64,000 nt of DNA, taken from positions 53,571 to 117,570 of the forward strand of contig RDZY01000011.1 of NCBI GenBank assembly GCA_004294135.1, in the 5' to 3' direction. The translations under genes and the position numbers were made by a program. Source of the DNA: Sphingobacteriia bacterium (GTDB lineage Bacteria; Bacteroidota; Bacteroidia; Chitinophagales; Chitinophagaceae). Below the pieces are notes generated by a model, which did no database searches, was not told the origin of the DNA, and saw only the letters and a program-made list of their open reading frames with translations. Positions 47,320-55,561 of the stretch are shown piece after piece (position 1 is the first letter of the stretch; every line of letters starts with the position of its first letter).

Positions 47320-49356
47320 ATGCCGTTTAAACTTCATACTGTTTACCAGCCAGCCGGCGACCAGCCAAAAGCCATTCAAGAATTGGTGGATGGTGTAAAT
47401 ACAGGCGAGCAGTACCAAACCTTATTGGGCGTTACCGGTAGCGGGAAAACTTTTACCATTGCCAATCTAATACAACAAGTACAGCGACCCACGCTGGTGC
47501 TTACGCACAACAAAACATTGGTAGCACAATTGTATGGTGAGTTTAAACAGTTTTTTCCTGAGAATGCGGTGGGCTATTTTGTAAGCTATTACGATTATTA
47601 TCAGCCCGAAGCCTATATGCCAGTGAGTGGTGTGTACATAGAAAAAGATTTGAGCATTAATGAAGAGTTGGATAAACTTAGGTTACAAGCCACTTCACAA
47701 TTGCTTAGTGGTAGAAGAGATATTATTGTAGTAGCCAGTGTGAGTTGTATTTATGGTATGGGAAATCCTACTGAATATGAGAATGGAATAATAAGAATTG
47801 AAAAGGGACAGGTAATATCACGTCAAGCATTTTTACACGCTTTGGTAAATTCATTGTACAACCGCTCTCAGGGCGATTTTACGCGTGGAACTTTTAGGGT
47901 GAAGGGAGATACGGTAGATATTAATTTACCCTATGTTGATTTTGGGTATCGGATAAGTTTTTTTGGAGACGAAATTGAAGAGATTGAAAGCATAGAAACC
48001 GCTACCAATAAGCGTATTGGGCTAATGGATACGGCTGCTATTTTTCCGGCCAATCTTTACTTGGCTCCCAAAGACATGATTGTAGAAGTGATGCACGATA
48101 TTCAAGATGAAATGATGCAACAGGTTGAATACTTTAAAGCATCCGGAAAATTTATTGAAGCATCCCGGTTAAAAGAAAGGGTAGAATACGATTTAGAAAT
48201 GATTCGTGAATTGGGTTACTGTAATGGTATAGAAAATTATTCGCGTTTTTTTGATAGAAGAAAACCGGGTACAAGGCCTTTCTGTCTACTCGATTATTTC
48301 CCCAAAGATTTTTTATGTGTGATAGATGAAAGTCACCAAACCATTCCACAAGTAGCAGGTATGTATGGTGGTGATAGAAGTAGAAAACTGGTATTGGTAG
48401 ATTATGGTTTTAGGCTACCAAGTGCTATGGATAATCGTCCCTTGAATTTTCATGAATTTGAAAGTATAACGGGACAAACTATTTTTGTTAGCGCCACCCC
48501 CGGTGAATACGAATTAGAAAAAACAGGAGGTGTAGTGGTAGAGCAGGTAGTGCGACCAACGGGACTACTAGATCCACCCATTGAAATAAGACCTAGTGTA
48601 AATCAGATAGATGATTTATTGGATGCAATAGATGAACGAGTAAAAAAAGGAGATCGTGTTTTGGTAACAACCCTTACCAAAAGAATGGCGGAGGAGATGG
48701 ATAAATATTTAGGCAGAATCAATATCAAATCAAAATACATACACAGTGATGTAGATACATTAGAAAGGGTAGAAATATTGCGTGATTTGAGGCTGGGTGT
48801 GATAGATGTATTGGTAGGTGTGAATTTATTACGAGAGGGATTGGATTTACCCGAAGTGTCGCTTGTTGCCATTTTAGACGCAGATAAAGAAGGGTTTTTA
48901 CGCAATGAAAGATCGCTTACACAAACAGCGGGAAGAGCGGCAAGAAATGTAAATGGACTGGTTATTTTTTATGCAGATAAGACCACGGAAAGTATGCAAA
49001 GAACGATTGACGAGACCAGTCGCCGCAGAGAAAAACAAATAGCATACAATATTCAGCATCATATTACCCCCACCACTATTTCTAAAAGTAAAGAACAAGT
49101 ATTTGCACAAACTTCGGTGTTGGATATTAAAGGATATGATCCCTCTAATCCTTATGCATTGCAACAAGATGCTGAAATGGCGAGTAAAGTAGCCGAAGAG
49201 CAGGTAGAGTATAAAACCATTCCTCAAGTAGAAAATGCCATTCGTAAAACAAAGAAGGAGATGGAAAAAGCAGCCCGAGACCTTGATTTTATTGAAGCGG
49301 CAAGATTAAGAGATGAAATGTTCCGACTGCAAAAAGAGCTGGAAAGAATGAAATAA
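47320..49356 (+). CDS. uvrB: Excinuclease ABC subunit B
   Basis: A 678-residue UvrB, the damage-verifying helicase of nucleotide excision repair. Motifs: YQPAGDQPKAIQEL, Walker A LGVTGSGKTFT, the beta-hairpin YYDYYQPEAYMP, the UvrA-binding region, DEAD-like VIDESHQTIPQ, VSATPGEYE, GVNLLREGLDLPEVSLVAILDADKEG, QTAGRAARN, and a C-terminal UVR motif (EAARLRDEMFRLQKELE) for UvrC. Full length. No LexA-like site is apparent in the 65-bp upstream gap. Confidence 0.98.
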   Translation: MPFKLHTVYQPAGDQPKAIQELVDGVNTGEQYQTLLGVTGSGKTFTIANLIQQVQRPTLVLTHNKTLVAQLYGEFKQFFPENAVGYFVSYYDYYQPEAYMPVSGVYIEKDLSINEELDKLRLQATSQLLSGRRDIIVVASVSCIYGMGNPTEYENGIIRIEKGQVISRQAFLHALVNSLYNRSQGDFTRGTFRVKGDTVDINLPYVDFGYRISFFGDEIEEIESIETATNKRIGLMDTAAIFPANLYLAPKDMIVEVMHDIQDEMMQQVEYFKASGKFIEASRLKERVEYDLEMIRELGYCNGIENYSRFFDRRKPGTRPFCLLDYFPKDFLCVIDESHQTIPQVAGMYGGDRSRKLVLVDYGFRLPSAMDNRPLNFHEFESITGQTIFVSATPGEYELEKTGGVVVEQVVRPTGLLDPPIEIRPSVNQIDDLLDAIDERVKKGDRVLVTTLTKRMAEEMDKYLGRINIKSKYIHSDVDTLERVEILRDLRLGVIDVLVGVNLLREGLDLPEVSLVAILDADKEGFLRNERSLTQTAGRAARNVNGLVIFYADKTTESMQRTIDETSRRREKQIAYNIQHHITPTTISKSKEQVFAQTSVLDIKGYDPSNPYALQQDAEMASKVAEEQVEYKTIPQVENAIRKTKKEMEKAARDLDFIEAARLRDEMFRLQKELERMK

Positions 49357-49380
49357 TAATAATGAATTAAATTGCATGAT

Positions 49381-50868
49381 ATGAGGAAAATATTTCTATT
49401 AATAGCCCTATTTTTTCAATTGGTTGTGCAAGCACAGCAACCTTATTATCAAGAGCGATTCAGGCCCCAATACCATTTCTCTTCACAAAAAAATTGGATT
49501 AATAATCCCAATGGATTGGTATATTATAATGGCGAATACCATCTATTTTATCAACACAATCCCTTTGGTAATAATTGGGCAAATATGAGTTGGGGGCATG
49601 CAGTAAGTAAGGATCTGGTTATCTGGAACCCAATGCCATTGGCACTAGGACAACAAAATGGCAAAATGGCTTTATCGGGATCTGTGGTAGTGGACAGTAA
49701 AAATTTGAGTGGTTTTACCAAGCAGAAAGAAGAAGTTCCATTGATAGCCGTTTTTACATCAGCCGATAGTTTATCTCAATCTCAACACTTGGCTTATAGC
49801 ATTGATGATGGAAAATCTTGGAGTAGGTATACGGCCAATCCAGTATTGGATTTGAAGTCGAAAGATTTTCGTGATCCCAGTGTATTTTGGCATGAGCCCA
49901 GTAAACAATGGGTGATGGCAGTAGCAATGCCCAATGAGAAGTTGATTTCAATTTATACTTCGTTTAGTTTAAAACAGTGGACATTCCAAAGTGATTTTGG
50001 TTTTCAGTCAGATACATCTGGTATTTGGGAGTCACCTGATTTGGTTCAAGTGCCAATTGTGGGTGAGCCAAATAAAAAGAAGTGGGTATTACTGGTTTCA
50101 CAGAATGCTTCTATGCAATATTTTGTAGGTGAATTTGATGGGACTAAATTTTATAATGAAAATCCTTATGATAAAATTTTTCGACCAGATTATGGGGCTG
50201 ATTATTATGGGGCCATCACCTATAAAAATACGCCTGACAAAATTCCAGTCTCTATAGGTTGGGTAAACAACTGGAATTATGCAGACCAAGTACCTACATC
50301 ACCGTGGAGAGGAGCAATGTCAATACCCAGAAAATTATCGGTAAAGAAGATGGGCAGTGAATGGATTCTTGTACAAGAACCTATAAAATCTTTGCGCAGT
50401 ATGCGTTCTACGGCCGAGGTATTGAAGACAGAGATACCTGTTAAATCGAATTATAAATTACCATTTAGGGGACAGTGTTTTGAAATGGAATTAGACATTA
50501 AGCCTTCAACTACCAGTATCAGCGGAGTAAAAATTGCGGTAGGAGGCAATCGTTATTTTAGTATTTCCTATGATGCCACATTAGAGCAGTTGTATGTGGA
50601 TCGAACCAATACGCCATCTGCATTTAGTAAACAATATCCATATTTCAATAGAAAAAACGCTTATTTAAAACAGCAGAACGAACGCATTCATTTGCAAATT
50701 TTCTTTGATAAAAGCATAGTTGAAGTGTATGCCAATGGCGGAGAGTTGGTATTTACTTCACAAATATTTCCAGAGCTTGGAGATGCGGGGATTGAATTTT
50801 TCAGCGATGGAAATATAGCCGTATTCGAAAATATTTGGTACTGGCCCATGAAAACTACTTGGAAATAA
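49381..50868 (+). CDS. GH32 family protein with Asn at the nucleophile position
   Basis: A 495-residue secreted protein (signal ending VVQAQQ); ATG at 49381 preferred to the TTG at 49372. The five-bladed propeller is clear from NWINNPNGLVYYNGEYHLFYQHNPFG, DFRDPSVFWH and GIWESPDL, followed by a C-terminal beta-sandwich with KSIVEVYANGGE. GH32 enzymes such as levanases and invertases use Asp of WMNDPNG as nucleophile; here codon 49504-49506 is AAT, giving Asn42. The RDP Asp and the acid/base Glu (WES instead of WEC) remain. It may be inactive, a fructan-binding protein, or altered. No SusCD genes flank it. Confidence 0.87.
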   Translation: MRKIFLLIALFFQLVVQAQQPYYQERFRPQYHFSSQKNWINNPNGLVYYNGEYHLFYQHNPFGNNWANMSWGHAVSKDLVIWNPMPLALGQQNGKMALSGSVVVDSKNLSGFTKQKEEVPLIAVFTSADSLSQSQHLAYSIDDGKSWSRYTANPVLDLKSKDFRDPSVFWHEPSKQWVMAVAMPNEKLISIYTSFSLKQWTFQSDFGFQSDTSGIWESPDLVQVPIVGEPNKKKWVLLVSQNASMQYFVGEFDGTKFYNENPYDKIFRPDYGADYYGAITYKNTPDKIPVSIGWVNNWNYADQVPTSPWRGAMSIPRKLSVKKMGSEWILVQEPIKSLRSMRSTAEVLKTEIPVKSNYKLPFRGQCFEMELDIKPSTTSISGVKIAVGGNRYFSISYDATLEQLYVDRTNTPSAFSKQYPYFNRKNAYLKQQNERIHLQIFFDKSIVEVYANGGELVFTSQIFPELGDAGIEFFSDGNIAVFENIWYWPMKTTWK

Positions 50869-50900
50869 ACAGCATCTTTGTAACGCAAAAATTCTTCATT

Positions 50901-51974
50901 ATGGCTTTTAGAAATTTTAAAATGGTGAGTTACGTGGTATATGGCCGCGGCAGTTTTAATCAGTTAGATGAAATATTAGCACCGCAACGGAAAGGCGATG
51001 CGCCGATGGTATTTTTGGTAGATCATTTTTTTGAGGGGAAGCCGCTTATTGCACGCATACCAGTGCGAGGGAAGGACAAAGTGATATTTGCAGATACAAC
51101 TTATGAGCCCAAAACCACACAGGTAGATGCATTGGCAAAATCATTAAAAGAAGAATTTGGTAGTATTAGTGGGGTAATAGGTATTGGCGGAGGTTCTACT
51201 TTGGATTTGGCAAAAGCGGTAGCGTTAATGATCACCAACCCCGGTTCCTCTGCTGATTACCAAGGATGGGATTTGGTGCAGGAAGCAGGCGTTTACAAAG
51301 CAGGAATTCCCACCCTTAGTGGAACGGGTGCAGAAGTGAGTAGGACAACGGTATTAACGGGGCCAACGCGAAAGCTGGGTATGAATAGTGATTTTACGCC
51401 CTTCGATCAAATTGTATTGGATCCGGAATTAACGAAAGATGCGCCAGCGAATCAACGTTTTTATACGGGCATGGATTGTTATATACATTGTATTGAAAGT
51501 TTAGAAGGTACATTTTTAAATGAGTTTAGTAAGAGTTATGGAGAGAAGGCATTGCAGCTTTGCCAGAAAGTATTTGTAGAAAAAACGGAATGGGATGAGG
51601 AGTCTGATGATCAACTGATGATGGCATCCTATGCAGGAGGAATGAGCATAGCGTATTCTCAAGTAGGTGTAGCGCATGCGGTGAGTTATGGATTGAGTTA
51701 TTTACTTGGCACCAAGCATGGAATAGGCAATTGCATAGTAATGTACCATTTAGAGGACTACTATCCTGCTGGAGTGAGGGAGTTTAAATATATGGTAGAA
51801 AAAAACAAGATCGAAATACCACAGGGTATTTGTAAGGGATTAACAGAAGATCAATTTGAGACCATGATAAATGTATCTATAGGCATGAAACCTTTGTGGG
51901 AGAACGCTTTGGGTAGGGATTGGGAAAAGATTATGACTCGTGAGAAACTACGAGCATTGTACAATAAATTATAG
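50901..51974 (+). CDS. kdnB: 3-deoxy-D-manno-octulosonate 8-oxidase (KdnB-type iron alcohol dehydrogenase)
   Basis: A 357-residue iron-containing alcohol dehydrogenase. Start taken at MAFRNFKMVSYVVYGRGSFNQLDEIL; a longer frame from 50835 overlaps the GH32 gene. NAD-binding GIGGGSTLDLAKA and iron-ligand regions (YTGMDCYIHCIES, GVAHAVSYGLSYLLGTKHGIGN) are present. The N-terminus matches KdnB, which oxidises Kdo at C8 so that KdnA can aminate it to Kdo8N. Convergent kdsB overlaps the end by 6 bp, supporting the Kdo assignment. kdnA is not in the window. A -7-like CATCTTTG lies at 50873. Confidence 0.85.
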   Translation: MAFRNFKMVSYVVYGRGSFNQLDEILAPQRKGDAPMVFLVDHFFEGKPLIARIPVRGKDKVIFADTTYEPKTTQVDALAKSLKEEFGSISGVIGIGGGSTLDLAKAVALMITNPGSSADYQGWDLVQEAGVYKAGIPTLSGTGAEVSRTTVLTGPTRKLGMNSDFTPFDQIVLDPELTKDAPANQRFYTGMDCYIHCIESLEGTFLNEFSKSYGEKALQLCQKVFVEKTEWDEESDDQLMMASYAGGMSIAYSQVGVAHAVSYGLSYLLGTKHGIGNCIVMYHLEDYYPAGVREFKYMVEKNKIEIPQGICKGLTEDQFETMINVSIGMKPLWENALGRDWEKIMTREKLRALYNKL

Positions 51975-52685
51975 GAGTTGATTGGCTTTAATTAAATCTT
52001 CGGGGGTATCAATTTCAATGCCCATATATTGGGTGAGCACCATTTTTAAAGGAATACCGTATTCTAGGTAACGGAGGCATTCAATTTTTTCAGCGGCTTC
52101 GAGTGGTGTAATGGGCCAGGTGGTAAAATTCAGTAATGCTTGTTTGCGAAAAGCGTACACACCAATATGTTCGTAATAAGGAATGGAAATTTCTTTGTTG
52201 CGAGCATAAGGAATTACACTGCGAGAAAAGAAAATTGCGTTCATATTTCTATCAACAGCTACTTTAACATAGTTGGGGTCTTCAATTAAAGCGGGGTCTT
52301 TTATTACTTGCATTAAAGAAGCTACTTGCACCTGTTCATCATTAAAACAAGCGAGTAAAATTTCTAGCGGTTCTCTTTGTACAAAGGGTTCATCGCCTTG
52401 CACATTTACAATAATGGAAGCGTTTAAATCGGCTGCTGCTTCGGCAATGCGGTCGCTCCCACTTTCATGGTTATTTTTGCTCATGATGGCATGGCCACCG
52501 TTTGAGGTGATTTCGTTGAAAATAATGGCACTATCGGTAACAACAATTACATCATCAAATAAGCCAGTGGCAATGGTATTATCGTAAGTATGCCTAATAA
52601 CAGTTTTATTTCCAAGCAATTGCATCAGCTTGGCCGGAAAACGAGTAGCGGCATAGCGTGCAGGAATCATGGCGACTGTATTCAT
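51969..52685 (-). CDS. kdsB: CMP-Kdo (or CMP-Kdo8N) synthetase
   Basis: A 238-residue cytidylyltransferase that activates Kdo, or 8-amino-Kdo where KdnA/KdnB operate, with CTP for lipid A core synthesis. Motifs: MIPARYAATRFPAKLMQLLGNKTVIRH, VVTDSA, GSDRIAEAA, VNVQGDEPFV, and HIGVYAFRKQALLNF with PLEAAEKIECLRYLE. Its terminus overlaps kdnB by 6 bp in convergent orientation. A -7-like CATCTTTG lies on the minus strand at 52699-52706. Confidence 0.95.
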   Translation of the reverse strand: MNTVAMIPARYAATRFPAKLMQLLGNKTVIRHTYDNTIATGLFDDVIVVTDSAIIFNEITSNGGHAIMSKNNHESGSDRIAEAAADLNASIIVNVQGDEPFVQREPLEILLACFNDEQVQVASLMQVIKDPALIEDPNYVKVAVDRNMNAIFFSRSVIPYARNKEISIPYYEHIGVYAFRKQALLNFTTWPITPLEAAEKIECLRYLEYGIPLKMVLTQYMGIEIDTPEDLIKANQLL

Positions 52686-52764
52686 AAAAACTATTTAGGC
52701 AAAGATGCGCAGAAAAATTAATACAGGGCTATAAGTAGTAAATCCAAAATATAAATTGAATCTT

Positions 52765-52983
52765 ATGAATAAAATATTTAAGGGAATATATGGATTTACT
52801 GGATTTGGTTTAGCTCAATTACTACTTTTTATTCAAACTATTAATATTCTGTTAGCATCACCCAAAGAGAACACTACTAAAAATATTTTTTTAGTAGTGA
52901 TAGCATTTATCTGGCTACTAGCATTTTTCTTCTCAGTTTATTTAGTAATTAAAGCGTATTCAAAGAAAAAAAAGAAGATCTAA
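52765..52983 (+). CDS. Small two-helix membrane protein
   Basis: A 72-residue protein with two transmembrane helices (LAQLLLFIQTINILLA and IFLVVIAFIWLLAFFFSVYLVI) and a Lys-rich C-terminus (YSKKKKKI). The start is taken as ATG at 52765; the in-frame TTG at 52756 is less likely. No family is recognised. It follows kdsB divergently and precedes a decayed gene. It might be an accessory or remnant gene. Confidence 0.5.
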   Translation: MNKIFKGIYGFTGFGLAQLLLFIQTINILLASPKENTTKNIFLVVIAFIWLLAFFFSVYLVIKAYSKKKKKI

Positions 52984-53002
52984 TCGTCACAGTAAATCTT
53001 TT

Positions 53003-53364
53003 GTGAAATTACCAATCATCTTATTTATTTTCCTTCCCTTTTACGTTATCGCACAGAAAGATACCATTGTAAACAAACCGTATACCCTTGAATTGGGTAC
53101 CAATTTAGTTTCATTACCGATAGGCTTATTCGCAGGTGGGGGAAATAATGGTGGCTATGTAGCAAAAAACTTTGAGTCAGTCGTGCTGAACAACCCGTAC
53201 GTTTTTCCTGAATTAAAATACGCAGCTAAAACGTCGATGGTCACCAATATTTTTGGATTGCAGTCCACCATTTCTTTTGCTAGAAGTTTATGGTAGGTTT
53301 TTTATTTAAAAACATAGAAACAAGCATTGGTGCGCGTTATATACAAGCAGGGAAACTCCTGTGA
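53003..53364 (+). pseudogene. Probable frameshifted remnant of an exported beta-rich protein
   Basis: From GTG 53003 a 97-residue frame gives a signal peptide (IILFIFLPFYVIAQ) and beta-rich sequence (LELGTNLVSLPIGLFAGG), ending at a stop after ISFARSLW. Directly after, another frame continues with GFLFKNIETSIGARYIQAGKLL up to a stop at 53362-53364. Both parts look like outer-membrane barrel strands, suggesting a single gene broken by a frameshift. The mature protein would still be short. The family is unknown. Confidence 0.4.
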
Positions 53365-53713
53365 TTAAAAGCACAAGTAAAATGTTTTCCTTGAATATGA
53401 TATAGGCAACAACCCACAACTAATATCTTCAAGTGGTAAAAATATACTGGCTAGATTGGATTATTGCAATAGAACGTAAAAAGAGGCAAGTCTCGTTATT
53501 ACTTAACCTAATACTATTTTAATGCTATCCATTGTACTAACAAAATAGTTTAAAATTATTTTAACGAATGACTATAATCCTTCACTTTCAAAATTTTTTT
53601 AGTTTTTTCATCAAAAAATTACAATTGTATTTAAACGTTAATCGTTTCTTAACATTGATAAATACAAATCAAAACAAATGAAAAAGCTACATTTGTACTG
53701 ATAAAACTGTTTT
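53365..53713 (+). promoter_or_regulatory. Gene-free region upstream of the sigma factor, with a -7 element
   Basis: No coding frame is supported in these 349 bp, which are strongly AT-rich towards the right. TACATTTG at 53688-53695 matches TAnnTTTG and lies 18 bp before the sigma factor GTG start, giving the likely promoter. Nothing else is recognised. Confidence 0.45.
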
Positions 53714-54313
53714 GTGCAAGAAAAATTTGATAATAAACAACTGCTATTGGATTTAATAAATGGCAATGAATACGCCTTTGCAAATGTTTATAAACAATAT
53801 CACCAAGCTATACTTGCTAATATAATCAAGCTAATTACCAACCAACAAGAGGCGGAGGATATTCTGCAAGAAGTTTTTATTGCATTGTGGGATAATAAAC
53901 ATAAACTTTCATTAAACCATTCAATAGCCGGTTGGCTTTTTACAGCAAGCTATTATAAGTCTATTGCTAATTTAAAAAGAAATATTAGACAAAATCAAAC
54001 TTCTTTTAAGCCTGAATTACATGATATTTTAGCCGAGGTGGATGTAGAAAACACTTTCGAAAAAGACTATACGCAACGGTTAGACAAACTGAACGCAGCT
54101 ATTGATTTATTGCCACCACAAAAGAAATTAGCTTTTAAACTTTGTCGCTTAGAAGGTAAAACCTATGATGAAATTGCTTCAGCCTTAAATATCTCAGTAG
54201 AAAGTGCTAAAGACTATGTAAAATCTGCTTCAAAGCTATTAAAACGACAAATTACTTTACAGCAAGAGGGTACTCAAATAACGGGTATTTGTGTTTTAGT
54301 GCTATTTCTTTAA
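53714..54313 (+). CDS. ECF sigma-70 factor, FecI-like
   Basis: A 199-residue sigma factor with a GTG start. Region 2 lies around residues 10-85 (NGNEYAFANVYKQYHQAIL, EAEDILQEVFIALW) and region 4 around 130-185 (LPPQKKLAFKLCRLEGKTYDEIASALNISVESAKDYVKSASKLL). The short hydrophobic tail (GICVLVLFL) is unusual. The FecR-type anti-sigma gene follows by 85 bp and SusC/SusD come next. This is the usual trans-envelope switch of a Bacteroidota uptake locus. Confidence 0.93.
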   Translation: MQEKFDNKQLLLDLINGNEYAFANVYKQYHQAILANIIKLITNQQEAEDILQEVFIALWDNKHKLSLNHSIAGWLFTASYYKSIANLKRNIRQNQTSFKPELHDILAEVDVENTFEKDYTQRLDKLNAAIDLLPPQKKLAFKLCRLEGKTYDEIASALNISVESAKDYVKSASKLLKRQITLQQEGTQITGICVLVLFL

Positions 54314-54398
54314 ATCTTGATACACCAGCATTAGTTAACAATTTGGTAACACGTTTCAGCACCCCCTTTTTTAACATCTCAATCATTTTAATAGTAGC

Positions 54399-55481
54399 AT
54401 GGACAAATTAATTGCACTAATACAAAAATTTCAAGCCAGTGATGCTAGTGAAAGCGAAAAAAAGGAGCTTTTAGATGCGTTAGAAAATAATGATCAAGAG
54501 TTAAAAACTTGGTTGGAGACAAATTATAATTCAGATTTAACTAATAAAATACAAGTAATTACTGAAAAACGTTCAAGTGAAATATTTAATCAAATACAAC
54601 AACTCAAAAATATTCAAGCAACAATAGTAAATAAAAAAAGTGCTAATCTAATACCCATTACAAAATCTTGGGTAATGCAGCTAGCAGCAGCTAGTATTAT
54701 TGGAATTATGGCTATTTGTGGATATTTCTATTTGAGTAATAAACAACAAATTAATAATAGTCCTCTTGTATCTGAGAGTAAAATGTTGATGCAAAAGCAT
54801 ATTAATAACACTAAAAAAACAATTACAGTTGTTTTGCAAGACAGTTCTACTATTATAATTGAACCCCAAAGTGCTATTGCTTATTACAGTCCATTTATAG
54901 AAAAAAGAGATATAAGATTAATAGGTAAAGCTACTTTTAAAGTTGCAAAAAATGCCGCCAAGCCATTTACGGTTTATGCAAATGGAATTAGCACAACCGC
55001 ATTAGGAACAGTCTTTTCAATTGATGCGTTTAAAAATAAAGTAGCAGTACAATTATTTGAAGGAAAAGTAGTGGTAAAAGCTGCTGGAATAAAAACAAAG
55101 CTTAATGATATTTATTTAAATCCAGGTGAGCAATGTTTTGTAAACAACCAAAGTGGAACATATGCAGTTAGTAAGTTTAATTTAAATTATGCAAACACTA
55201 ATAAAGAAGCTGCAACTATTAAAACATCAAAAATTAATCGTTATAATGGCAATGAAGTATCTGCATTAGAATTTAATAAAGCACAGTTGAAAGATGTATT
55301 TTCTAAGATTGGCAATAAGTATAATACGATTATAAAATTTGAAAATGCCAATTTAGGTATTGCTACTTTCACAGGCTCATTTTTAAAAACAGATTCATTA
55401 AAAAACGTACTAACCATTATTTGTAATACCAACGATTTATTATTTAAGGAAGAAAATGGTATTATAATTATTTACAGATAA
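54399..55481 (+). CDS. FecR-family anti-sigma factor with DUF4974 C-terminus
   Basis: A 360-residue inner-membrane protein. A cytoplasmic sigma-binding N-terminus (about 1-85) is followed by one transmembrane helix (LAAASIIGIMAICGYFYL). The periplasmic FecR domain (about 120-235) contains LIGKATFKVAKNAAKPFTVYANGISTTALGT. The last 80 residues (LEFNKAQLKDVFSKIGNKYNTII) match DUF4974. It would hold the sigma factor inactive until the outer-membrane receptor signals. The neighbouring SusC lacks an obvious STN signalling domain, so the signal route is unclear. Confidence 0.92.
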   Translation: MDKLIALIQKFQASDASESEKKELLDALENNDQELKTWLETNYNSDLTNKIQVITEKRSSEIFNQIQQLKNIQATIVNKKSANLIPITKSWVMQLAAASIIGIMAICGYFYLSNKQQINNSPLVSESKMLMQKHINNTKKTITVVLQDSSTIIIEPQSAIAYYSPFIEKRDIRLIGKATFKVAKNAAKPFTVYANGISTTALGTVFSIDAFKNKVAVQLFEGKVVVKAAGIKTKLNDIYLNPGEQCFVNNQSGTYAVSKFNLNYANTNKEAATIKTSKINRYNGNEVSALEFNKAQLKDVFSKIGNKYNTIIKFENANLGIATFTGSFLKTDSLKNVLTIICNTNDLLFKEENGIIIIYR

Positions 55482-55561
55482 GCACAAATTATTTATTACA
55501 ACTTAAAAACACTCAAAAAAGTGAATGGTATTCTATTGCCCAAAAATTAAAAATAAAAACC

